From Bacteroidales bacterium UBA4284 (GTDB lineage: Bacteria; Bacteroidota; Bacteroidia; Bacteroidales; UBA932), in assembly GCA_002395925.1 (NCBI GenBank), contig DGVM01000097.1:8293-30901 (forward strand): 22,609 nucleotides of DNA. Reading direction: 5' to 3'. Made by a program: the position numbers and the translations under genes. The notes under the pieces were generated by a model, which had not been told where the DNA came from, did no database searches, and saw only the letters and a program-made list of their open reading frames with translations. Shown one piece after another: positions 5,782-13,192 of the stretch (positions are counted from its first letter, which is position 1; each line of letters starts with the position of its first letter).

Positions 5782-6591
5782 TCAATAAGCGTAGATAAGA
5801 CCGTATTTGAGGTGGAAGGCTTTAAGGGATCCGTCTTTTTTCATTCCCTGGATGGCCGAGTTGACCTTGTCCATCAGATCGTCCTGCCCCTTTCGCATGA
5901 GGACGCCTATCTCGCCGCGCGTGAAGGGTTTGTCAAGCAGGGGCGCCGCAAGCCGGGGGTCGGAGCTAACATACCATGGGGCTTCGGTGATTTCGGTTAT
6001 CATGACGTCGGCCTCGCCTGCAGCGACTTTGGAAGGGATTTCTTCGTTCTTACCGTAAACCAGCAGGGTGCACAGCGGCAGATTCTCCCGGGCGAATTTC
6101 TCGTTGAGCCCTCCGGGGTTGACCATCACCCTGACCGATGGTTTATTGAGGTCGTCAAGGCATTTGTACTTGTCCCGGTCGGCCTTCCGGCAAAGGATGG
6201 TCTTTCCGTTGGCAAGATAGCCTTCCGACATGGCCATCGTCTCCCTGCGGGCATCGGTGATGGTTATTCCGCCTATCGCAAAGTCAAACAGTTCAGGGTT
6301 TTGGACATCGGCGGAAAGAGTGGGCCAGGAGGTCGGGACGTAACTAACGCTCACTCCTATCTTGTCGGCAATCTCTCCGGCTACGTCGATGTCGAATCCC
6401 CAGTACTCCCCTGTCGCCGGCTCCCTGTAGCTGAGCGGCCGGTAGTCTCCGGTGGTTCCTACGAGCAGCACGCCCCTGCGGGCGATCTTGTCAACGGAAG
6501 GAGTCGTGGATACGTTTTTCTGAGTGCCGCATCCATAGCTGACAAGAAATCCTATCAGCAGAAGTATGATTGTACGATACGCTTCCCTCAT
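5782..6591 (-). CDS. Cyclohexadienyl-dehydratase-like substrate-binding-fold lipoprotein (PheC-like)
   Basis: The protein has the periplasmic solute-binding fold and closely follows the PheC pattern (prephenate/arogenate dehydratase evolved from an amino-acid-binding protein): TTGDYRPLSY at residues 46-55, VPTSWPTL at 85-92, GGITITDARRETM at 107-119, VNPGGLNEKFAR at 157-168, and ADVMITEITEAPWY at 194-207. The glutamate in the last motif (E203), which I recall as a key catalytic residue in PheC, is kept. The N-terminus is a hydrophobic signal segment followed by Cys21 (SYGC), probably a lipoprotein with a weak lipobox. It is first in an operon with an EamA exporter. A plain amino-acid-binding role is the alternative. 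A weak TAAATTCG box lies at 6621-6628. Confidence 0.78.
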   Translation of the reverse strand: MREAYRTIILLLIGFLVSYGCGTQKNVSTTPSVDKIARRGVLLVGTTGDYRPLSYREPATGEYWGFDIDVAGEIADKIGVSVSYVPTSWPTLSADVQNPELFDFAIGGITITDARRETMAMSEGYLANGKTILCRKADRDKYKCLDDLNKPSVRVMVNPGGLNEKFARENLPLCTLLVYGKNEEIPSKVAAGEADVMITEITEAPWYVSSDPRLAAPLLDKPFTRGEIGVLMRKGQDDLMDKVNSAIQGMKKDGSLKAFHLKYGLIYAY

Positions 6592-6677
6592 TTGTACTCA
6601 ATGCCTTGCGATTCAGCGTGCGAATTTACGGAAAATCCGCCAGAATCACACTCCTTTGGCGTCAACGGGCAATGTTT

Positions 6678-6708
6678 TTGCGTTTGTCCGCCGGAATGTT
6701 TACCTTTG
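6678..6708 (+). promoter_or_regulatory. Promoter of the nuclease lipoprotein (TTG-N20-TACCTTTG)
   Basis: TTG at 6678-6680 and TACCTTTG at 6701-6708 have 20-nt spacing, 18 nt before the ATG at 6727. Confidence 0.65.
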
Positions 6709-6726
6709 TATGATTTGACCGATAGA

Positions 6727-9102
6727 ATGAAAACCGCAAAATTAATACTTCTGGCTGCCCTGGCATCGATATCTGCCTTCGCATGCACTCCTGCCGAAAC
6801 CGACAGCACAACCACTTCCAATCTCATATACAGAGAGTTCACAGCCTCATTCGGCGGCGACACCAAGACAAGTCTCGACGGCGCCCATGTGCTGTGGGAC
6901 GCTTCCGGCGAAACAATCAGCATAATTGACGCCGACGGCAACAGCTATCCCCTCTCCCAGAAGAGCGTCAGCGACGACCGCCGCAGCGCCACTTTTGCCG
7001 GCGAAATTCCCGACGTTGAGTACCAGTATGCGGTTTACCCTGCTGTCAAAACCTTCAATTACAGATATGGAATGATGGTCCTGGACCTCCCGTCGGAGCA
7101 GCAGGCCACCGAAGGGTCGTTCGCGTCCGGCGCCGCCCCCACCATTGCCAAAGTCGAGGAAGGCAACCCGCTGTTTTTCCGTAACGTCTGCGGCCTTGTG
7201 GGAATCACCGTAAACGCCGACGGCATAAAGTCAATCAAGCTGAGCGCCGCGTCCGGCGAAGCCCTCACCGGCGACCTTCTGGTCAGCTACGACAATACGC
7301 TTCCCGAGAGCTTTGCCGACGCCTCTTCCGGCAGCAACTCAGTGACTATCAGCGGCAATATCGCCAGTGGCAAACGCTACTGGGCGGCAGTCGCTCCCGG
7401 TGATTACAGTGACGTTCAAATCGAATTCACCAAAGCCGACGGACGCACCGCCACCTTCTCCAGGAAAGAGACTCTCAGTGTAAAGCGCGGAGTCGCAAAA
7501 TCTTTCAGCCCCTTCACCATCACAGACAAGGACTGGGACGGCACAACAGAGCCCGGAGGCACGGCAATGCTCACGTACTCAGAGTGCTCCGGCAGCGTAA
7601 AGGGCTACGACGCAGAGTCTTCTTACACCAACAGCTACGGCACCTGGCTTATCCGCGCATACAACAACAAAGCAATCCAGCTCAACTCGGCAAAGAGGAG
7701 TTCGTACATACGCACCCCTAAATTCCAGGGAAACATCAAATCGATAAGCGTCACCAATACGGGGACATCTTCCGCCACCATATACTTCTGCAAGAGCGCT
7801 GGCAGCACGACCGACCTTCCCACTCCCAACGTATCGCTCAGCATATCCGGCAGCGGCACCTTCACCGCTGACGTATCCGAGCTGGCCGCAAAGTGCCTGT
7901 ACATACGTTCGCAGGGCGTAGTTACGCTCACCGAAGTCAACGTCACATGGGGCGGCAGCGGTTCTGTTCCTCCTACACCGCAGACACCCGCAGTAACTAC
8001 GGAGGACGCCGCAAGCATAGGCACGGCCGAAGCCACCCTGTACGCTTCATTCAGCAATATTCCGACATCCCCTGACCCCGTCGCCGCATTCTTCCGCTGG
8101 GGGTCCTCCGCAAGCGCACTTGACAGAACGGCATACGACAACAGCACCATCCTCAACACCGCTTCCGGTACGTTCAGCGCCACCATCAGCAGCCTCGAAG
8201 AGAACACCACCTACTATTATCAGGCAGTCATGCCCCTCGCCGACGGCACCGACGTCTGTGGCTCCGTGAAGTCGTTCACCACGCGCTCGTCGTCATCCGC
8301 AACCAGCCTCGGCTACCTTGACTGCTACGAAGTGCCTGCCGTGAACGTCTCGGGCAGCATGTCCAGCGGCAGCGAGACCTTCGGCTACAGGTGGTACAAG
8401 TACAACACCACCAACTCCATGCAGGCCGTAGCTACGCACACATTCCACGATCCGGGCCGTACAGTACGCAACTACACCGTTCTGCTCGACGGCAACAAGA
8501 AGGCCCCGCTGTGGTGCGCCACCGCTTTCCATGCCTCGGAATGGGCCGACAACGGCGTTGGACGCAACCAGAGCTGGCGCTACGATCCGGCGTTCCCCGA
8601 AAGCTGGCAGCAGAGCGGCGTGAGCAGCCCTTACAGCAAAGGCCACCTGATAGCCTCGAACTATCGCCAGAGCTACGTGAGCATGAACAAGCAGACCTTC
8701 TACTACTCCAATCAGGCGCCTCAATACCAGGCCCAGTTCAACGACGGAGTATGGAACCAGATGGAAAACCGCATCGTGTCAATCGCCCCTTCAGGCAGGG
8801 ATACGCTGTACGTAGTCGTAGGCACCCTGTATGAAGGCACTGCAGAATACAGCAGCGGCATCCAGATTCCCAGCCATTTCTACACCTGCGTCATGAAGTG
8901 CTCGTTCAACACATCCGGCACGATGACCGCAGCCACCGGATGCGCTTACCTCTATACCAACGAAGCCCACCCGAACAGTTCCTACTCCAACTTCGCAACC
9001 ACCATAGACGCAGTAGAACAGCGCTCCGGCTTCGACTTCTTCCACAACCTGCCGGACAATCTGGAAGCAGCCGCCGAGAGCAAGGTAGGGTCGGTGCTCT
9101 AA
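6727..9102 (+). CDS. Secreted DNA/RNA non-specific endonuclease lipoprotein with accessory domains
   Basis: The 791-residue protein begins with a lipoprotein signal (MKTAKLILLAALASISAFAC, Cys20). Residues of about 30-280 form a beta-rich region resembling fimbrillin-like surface domains. Residues of about 285-415 are another beta domain ending in TEVNVTWGG, followed by a fibronectin type III-like domain (about 418-520). Residues from about 527 to the end are a NUC1-type beta-beta-alpha-metal nuclease: SKGHLIAS with the catalytic His at 640 (the usual DRGH has become SKGH), then SNQAPQ (N662) and FNDGVWNQMEN (N672-N681). It probably degrades extracellular nucleic acids at the cell surface. The start is fixed by the signal peptide and promoter; the open frame continues far upstream only as antisense of the neighbouring gene. 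Confidence 0.88.
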   Translation: MKTAKLILLAALASISAFACTPAETDSTTTSNLIYREFTASFGGDTKTSLDGAHVLWDASGETISIIDADGNSYPLSQKSVSDDRRSATFAGEIPDVEYQYAVYPAVKTFNYRYGMMVLDLPSEQQATEGSFASGAAPTIAKVEEGNPLFFRNVCGLVGITVNADGIKSIKLSAASGEALTGDLLVSYDNTLPESFADASSGSNSVTISGNIASGKRYWAAVAPGDYSDVQIEFTKADGRTATFSRKETLSVKRGVAKSFSPFTITDKDWDGTTEPGGTAMLTYSECSGSVKGYDAESSYTNSYGTWLIRAYNNKAIQLNSAKRSSYIRTPKFQGNIKSISVTNTGTSSATIYFCKSAGSTTDLPTPNVSLSISGSGTFTADVSELAAKCLYIRSQGVVTLTEVNVTWGGSGSVPPTPQTPAVTTEDAASIGTAEATLYASFSNIPTSPDPVAAFFRWGSSASALDRTAYDNSTILNTASGTFSATISSLEENTTYYYQAVMPLADGTDVCGSVKSFTTRSSSSATSLGYLDCYEVPAVNVSGSMSSGSETFGYRWYKYNTTNSMQAVATHTFHDPGRTVRNYTVLLDGNKKAPLWCATAFHASEWADNGVGRNQSWRYDPAFPESWQQSGVSSPYSKGHLIASNYRQSYVSMNKQTFYYSNQAPQYQAQFNDGVWNQMENRIVSIAPSGRDTLYVVVGTLYEGTAEYSSGIQIPSHFYTCVMKCSFNTSGTMTAATGCAYLYTNEAHPNSSYSNFATTIDAVEQRSGFDFFHNLPDNLEAAAESKVGSVL

Positions 9103-9120
9103 AGCATCAAGTAAGAAAAG

Positions 9121-10434
9121 CTATCTCTTATTCATCGCTATGCGTGCCTGGAGTTCCCAGGTACGCAGGCGGTCTTTGTAGAGGTTGTTGCGGTTGACGG
9201 CCTCAACGTCGAGCTGGGTATCGGAATTGCCTCCCCAGCGTCGGCAGTTGTACATGACGTCCCAGATTCGGCCTATTCGATACTCGCGGCTTATCCTGAG
9301 TCCTACCGCATAATCCTCGCCATACTTGGTCGTGGGGAAATTGATCTCGCGCAGCACCGGAGTCCAGAAGCCGCGAGGGGCCCCCAATCCATTGACTCTA
9401 AGGGCATTGTTGCGGCCGTTTTCGAGAGTCCACTCCCTGTGGTCGATGACTCCAGGAGGTATTTCATTGAGATCGAAATCGGTAATCCTGTAGGTTCCCA
9501 CAACCATGGCGCAGCGCTGCTTGCGGAAGGCTTCCACGAAACGCTGGACCACGCCGTCGTCGGAATACATATCGTCGGAATCGAGCTGCAGGGCGAAGCG
9601 CCCGCACGCAGGATGGTGCACCGCCGCGTTCCAGTTTCCGCCGATCGCATGATATGTCTTGTCCTGGGCGATGTAGATAAGACGCTTGTCGGACTCGAAG
9701 GACTTGATGACCTCTGCGGTGCCGTCGGTGGAATTGTCATCCACCACAATCACATTGTAAGGGAAAGTGGTCTTCTGGTCGAGGGCGCTGCGTATGGCAT
9801 CGCCTATGGTGCTCACCCTGTTGCGGCAAGGTATGACGACGGAGGCTTCCACGTCGAACGGCACGCTGTCCGGATCGACATCCTTGAATACGGGCTCCAG
9901 ATAGCCTCCGATACGCTTGAGGTGCTCCGTGCAAATCTTTTCCATCTCTATCTGCACGGCCCTGTTGCGGGGGTCCACATAGTCGAAGAGCTTCTCGCCG
10001 GAATCGCGCTTGTCGGTGTCGGTCTCGTAATACAGCAGCTCGCTCACATGCACGAGAGGTCCTGCCTCCGAGACCCGGAGGCGCAGGTCATACAACCCGC
10101 CAAACTCATACGACGCGTCCATGGCGGCCACGGCTTCCTTGAGGACGGACGTACGATAGAGCTGCACTCCGCCGAAGTCGAACTCGTCCCGCAGGGAGCC
10201 CGGCTGATAATCGATTACAGCAGAGGGCTGCGTGCCGTCGAAATGATCGGCGTACGCCATGGCGGCGCCGCTGTCGCAGGCCACCTGAACCAGGCGTTCG
10301 AGCCCGAAGCGCACCCAGTCAAGGCGCGTGGCCCGGGTATAGATAAGGGTAAATTCGGTATCGGCGCGGGATGCGACCTCGCGCACCTGCTCCGTACTGC
10401 AGCGCATGGGCAGGTCGAAACGGCGTACGTTCAT
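9121..10434 (-). CDS. Family 2 glycosyltransferase with degenerate N-terminal half
   Basis: The 437-residue cytoplasmic protein has a canonical GT-A glycosyltransferase domain in its second half: ASVVIPCRNR (197-206), VVDDNSTDGT (230-239), and the DXD-type LQLDSDDMY (282-290), with a later WTLENGRNN / GEDYAVGLRIS part. The first 190 residues look like a second, incomplete GT2-type fold (TEFTLIYTRAT, AMAYADHFDG) that lacks a nucleotide-binding motif. Donor and acceptor are unknown. Its ATG overlaps the cstA stop by 4 nt, so it is the last gene of galM-cstA-GT2. It ends 18 nt from the convergent nuclease gene, with no terminator hairpin seen between them. Confidence 0.88.
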   Translation of the reverse strand: MNVRRFDLPMRCSTEQVREVASRADTEFTLIYTRATRLDWVRFGLERLVQVACDSGAAMAYADHFDGTQPSAVIDYQPGSLRDEFDFGGVQLYRTSVLKEAVAAMDASYEFGGLYDLRLRVSEAGPLVHVSELLYYETDTDKRDSGEKLFDYVDPRNRAVQIEMEKICTEHLKRIGGYLEPVFKDVDPDSVPFDVEASVVIPCRNRVSTIGDAIRSALDQKTTFPYNVIVVDDNSTDGTAEVIKSFESDKRLIYIAQDKTYHAIGGNWNAAVHHPACGRFALQLDSDDMYSDDGVVQRFVEAFRKQRCAMVVGTYRITDFDLNEIPPGVIDHREWTLENGRNNALRVNGLGAPRGFWTPVLREINFPTTKYGEDYAVGLRISREYRIGRIWDVMYNCRRWGGNSDTQLDVEAVNRNNLYKDRLRTWELQARIAMNKR

Positions 10435-11906
10435 CGGTAAAGTTTCTTGTTTTTACGTTTCAGGCCGGCAATCCAGATGCCCAGCTGCAAGGTGGCGATC
10501 GTCGCCCAAATTGCAGCGAACACCGGCGTCCAGGAGGCGGGAAGGCCAAGGCAGGTCTTGTCGATGCAGATGAATGTCATGCACACGGTGTACATGAAGA
10601 TGGCAGGCAACCCGGCAAGCAGGAACTGCCAGCCTCCGGGATACTTGCGTGCCAGCCACACGGTTGCGGTGCCGAGGAAGAAGGTTGCGAGCATCTGGTT
10701 CGACAGTCCGAAGTAGCGCCAGATGATATTGAAGCCGTCCTCGTTGGCCACGTTGAACCAAAGCAGGAGACCCACCAGAGCGAAGATCGGTATGCTCACA
10801 ATGAGCCGCTTGCCTATCTTGTCCTGAGGCAGATGGAAGAACTCGGCGATGTTGAGACGGGCTCCGCGAAGGGCAGTATCGCCCGATGTGATGGGTGCCG
10901 CGACGACACCCAGGATGGCCAGGATGCTGCCGACGACGCCGAGCCAGTGCTTGCTGACCGCCGTCACAACCTGCGGAGCCGACGCCGACTGCAGTCCGCA
11001 CTCGGCCATTCCGCCGTCGAAGAAGAAGTAAGAGCTTACAGCTGCCCAGACAAGGGCGACTATGCCTTCGACGATCATGGCTCCGTAGAATATGGGTCGT
11101 CCCATGCGTTCATTCTTCAGGCACCGTGCCATGATGGGGCTCTGGGTGCCGTGGAAGCCGCTTATAGCGCCGCATGCTACGGTTATGAAAAGGCAGGGGA
11201 AGATGCTCTGTCCCTTTACGCCCACGCTTGGAGCCCTGTTCTGCAGGCCGTCCCAGATTTCGGGAATCGAGGGCCAGTGGACGAACAGGCAAACCATAAG
11301 CGACGCGGCCATGAACAGCAGCGCAAAGGCGAAGATGGGATATATCTTGCCGATTATCTTGTCCACAGGCAGCAGAGTCGCTATGATGTAATATGCCAGA
11401 ATCGCCAGGGCCCAGATGAGCACCGCGTTGGAACTGCCGTCACCGGCTATGTCGCCAAGAATCAGCGCAGGGCTGTAAACGAACACGGTGCCGACCATGA
11501 GCAGCACTATGGTGGTGAAGATTATGATGACTCCCCTGCTTCCCCAGCGCAGCTCGCGTCCTATCATCTCGGGGAGGGTGGCTCCGTTCTGCCGCATGCT
11601 CAGCATGCCCGAGAAGTAGTCGTGGACGCCGCCGGCAAAGATGCTGCCGAGCACTATCCACAGATAGCAAGAAGGGCCGAACTTGGCTCCCATGATGGCT
11701 CCGAAGATAGGGCCCGTCCCGGCGATGTTGAGGAACTGGATCATGAAAACCTTCCAGGCAGGCATGGGAACGTAATCTACGCCGTCCGCCATTGCCACGG
11801 CGGGGGTCACTCTGGCGGGGTCGGGGCCGAAGACCTTTTCGACTATACGGCCATATACGAAGTACCCGACGATAAGGAGTACTATACAGATAAAGAACGA
11901 GAACAT
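10431..11906 (-). CDS. cstA: CstA-family transporter (carbon starvation protein)
   Basis: CstA-family membrane proteins import pyruvate or peptides under carbon limitation. The 491-residue protein has the family N-terminus (GYFVYGRIVEKVFGPD), the motif FLNIAGTGPIFGAIMGAKFGP around residues 58-78, GGVHDYFSGMLSMRQNG at about 91-107, SGFHGTQSPIMARC at about 244-257, and many hydrophobic membrane segments. It is the short form (E. coli CstA is about 700 residues), ending in a basic cytoplasmic tail. It lies 9 nt after galM and overlaps the following glycosyltransferase by 4 nt. Identification is confident; the substrate is inferred from the family. Confidence 0.94.
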   Translation of the reverse strand: MFSFFICIVLLIVGYFVYGRIVEKVFGPDPARVTPAVAMADGVDYVPMPAWKVFMIQFLNIAGTGPIFGAIMGAKFGPSCYLWIVLGSIFAGGVHDYFSGMLSMRQNGATLPEMIGRELRWGSRGVIIIFTTIVLLMVGTVFVYSPALILGDIAGDGSSNAVLIWALAILAYYIIATLLPVDKIIGKIYPIFAFALLFMAASLMVCLFVHWPSIPEIWDGLQNRAPSVGVKGQSIFPCLFITVACGAISGFHGTQSPIMARCLKNERMGRPIFYGAMIVEGIVALVWAAVSSYFFFDGGMAECGLQSASAPQVVTAVSKHWLGVVGSILAILGVVAAPITSGDTALRGARLNIAEFFHLPQDKIGKRLIVSIPIFALVGLLLWFNVANEDGFNIIWRYFGLSNQMLATFFLGTATVWLARKYPGGWQFLLAGLPAIFMYTVCMTFICIDKTCLGLPASWTPVFAAIWATIATLQLGIWIAGLKRKNKKLYR

Positions 11907-11915
11907 ATCAGCTTA

Positions 11916-12959
11916 CTATTCAATACCGAAATCGAATACTATGGCCTCGTGGAAAGTCTTGTGGGGACGAAGCACCACGGGGGGATACTCCGGATGGTTG
12001 GGGCTGTCGGGGAAATGCTGGCACTCTATGGCCACACCGTCGTAATCGTGATAGATGCGCCCCTTTTTGCCTTTGGGACAGCCGCTGAGCCAGTTGCCGG
12101 TGTAAATCTGCACGCCGGGCTGGGTGGTCGTGACTGTAAGGGTACGGCCGCTGCGGGCCGCCTTGAGAACGGCCGCGGTCTGAAGCTGACCGGGGGTGTA
12201 TCCATCTATCAGCCAGCATGCATCGTAACCCTTGCCGAACTTAAGGGCGGGGAAATCCTTGCGGATGTCGCGTCCCAGGCGCTTGGGATTGAGGAAGTCC
12301 ATGGGCGTGCCTGCCACACTCTCGGACTCTCCGAGCGGAATGAGGGTTTCGTCTGTAGGAAGGTATTCGGATGCATTGAGCTGAAGGGTATGCCTGAGGA
12401 CGGAGCCCCTGCAGTCGAGATTGAAATAGGCGTGATTGGTAAGGTTAAGAACGGTGGGAGCGTCGGTGCGGGCCGAGAAAGTGAGTGTGAGCACGTTGTC
12501 CTCGCTCCATTCGTAGTGGGCAACTACCGTCAGACGGCCAGGGTAACCCATCTCGCCGTCGGCTGCCACATATTTGAATTCCACCGCACCGCCTTTCTTG
12601 CGAGACTGCCAGACACGGTTCTGGAATCCGTCGGGACCGCCGTGCAGGTGGTTGGGACCGTTGTTTATGGGAAGCTTGTACTGCTTGCCGTCCAGCTCAA
12701 GATGTCCCTTTGCAATACGGTTGGCAAAACGTCCGGGGCACTTGCCGAAGCACGGGCCGTCGTGGTCGTAGTACTCGGCCTTGCCATAACCCAGGACTAC
12801 GTCGCCGAGGACGCCGCTGCGGTCTGGTACATTGACGCTTACGATAGCTGCCCCAAAGTTGGATAGAACCACGGAAGCACCGCTCTCGTTGGTGATGGTA
12901 TAGCGATAAATAGGCTGTCCATCAGGGGTTTTGCCCCAGATTTTGCGTGTTACTGACAT
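11916..12959 (-). CDS. galM: Aldose 1-epimerase (galactose mutarotase)
   Basis: GalM interconverts alpha and beta anomers of galactose and other aldoses, feeding the Leloir pathway. The 347-residue protein shows the family motifs: VVLGYG and GRFANRIAKG near residues 55-85, the catalytic-site NHLHGG at about 102-107, NLTNHAYFNL at about 171-180, FGKGYDACWLID at about 241-252, and IECQHFPDSPNHPEYPPVVLRP near the C-terminus holding the catalytic glutamate. No signal peptide is seen, so it is cytoplasmic. It is the first gene of the galM-cstA-GT2 operon, with a TATATTTG box about 30 nt upstream. Confidence 0.96.
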   Translation of the reverse strand: MSVTRKIWGKTPDGQPIYRYTITNESGASVVLSNFGAAIVSVNVPDRSGVLGDVVLGYGKAEYYDHDGPCFGKCPGRFANRIAKGHLELDGKQYKLPINNGPNHLHGGPDGFQNRVWQSRKKGGAVEFKYVAADGEMGYPGRLTVVAHYEWSEDNVLTLTFSARTDAPTVLNLTNHAYFNLDCRGSVLRHTLQLNASEYLPTDETLIPLGESESVAGTPMDFLNPKRLGRDIRKDFPALKFGKGYDACWLIDGYTPGQLQTAAVLKAARSGRTLTVTTTQPGVQIYTGNWLSGCPKGKKGRIYHDYDGVAIECQHFPDSPNHPEYPPVVLRPHKTFHEAIVFDFGIE

Positions 12960-12989
12960 AATTATGCAAAATTATTTAGCTGATGAGTA

Positions 12990-12997
12990 CAAATATA
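12990..12997 (-). promoter_or_regulatory. galM operon -7 box (TATATTTG)
   Basis: On the minus strand TATATTTG ends 30 nt before the galM ATG. No convincing TTG is found at -33. It lies only 11 nt from the divergent -7 box of the trp leader, so the two promoters share their upstream DNA. Confidence 0.5.
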
Positions 12998-13008
12998 AAG
13001 AAAATTAA

Positions 13009-13016
13009 TATATTTG
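13009..13016 (+). promoter_or_regulatory. trp leader -7 box (TATATTTG)
   Basis: TATATTTG ends 6 nt before the ATG of the trp leader peptide, so the leader would be translated from a leaderless transcript. The -33 TTG is not evident. Confidence 0.5.
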
Positions 13017-13022
13017 TAGTCG

Positions 13023-13085
13023 ATGAAAGGCTCAAAGTCAATATTCTTCTGGTGGCGCCTGTCCGATAATCCGGTCAGGTCATGA
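13023..13085 (+). CDS. trpL: trp leader peptide (20 residues, Trp-Trp)
   Basis: ATG 13023 to TGA 13083-13085 encodes a 20-residue peptide containing IFFWWRLSD. The tandem TGG codons (13050-13055) stand 2 nt before the first hairpin of the attenuator. A ribosome stalled there for lack of charged tRNA-Trp would cover that hairpin. The frame is too short to be found by ordinary ORF calling. Downstream are a terminator with T-run and a tryptophan synthase gene, the expected context. The call rests on this arrangement, not on a sequence family. Confidence 0.82.
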   Translation: MKGSKSIFFWWRLSDNPVRS

Positions 13086-13163
13086 GTCGTTTTTCATCTG
13101 TCCGGTCACTACTTGACCGGCAAAGACACATAGGGCTGTCCGGATTTCGGGCAGCCTTTTTTT
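13058..13163 (+). promoter_or_regulatory. Tryptophan transcription attenuator
   Basis: Hairpin 1 is CCTGtCCG/CGGtCAGG (13058-13079). Hairpin 2 is CCGGTCA-CTACT-TGACCGG (13102-13120). The terminator is GGCTGTCCG-GATTT-CGGGCAGCC (13134-13156), followed by seven T (13157-13163). The right arm of hairpin 1, CCGGTCAGGT (13071-13080), can instead pair over 10 bp (one G.U) with ACTTGACCGG (13111-13120), and CTGTCCGG occurs both at 13098-13105 and in the terminator arm at 13136-13143. Stalling at the Trp codons would free the right arm of hairpin 1. The pairings are seen; the switching order is inferred. Confidence 0.8.
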
Positions 13164-13192
13164 GCATATTCAAACACTTAATATTCATTATT

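Noticed and set aside
5812..9102. A 1096-codon open frame on the plus strand
   Set aside because: Only the part from 6727 is a gene. The first 305 codons run antisense over the PheC-like gene and have no family features, whereas a lipoprotein signal and a promoter mark 6727.
10371..12866. An 831-codon plus-strand open frame
   Set aside because: It is the antisense shadow of cstA and galM, both recognised with full motifs; the translation is low-complexity and rich in His, Gly and Ala with no domain.
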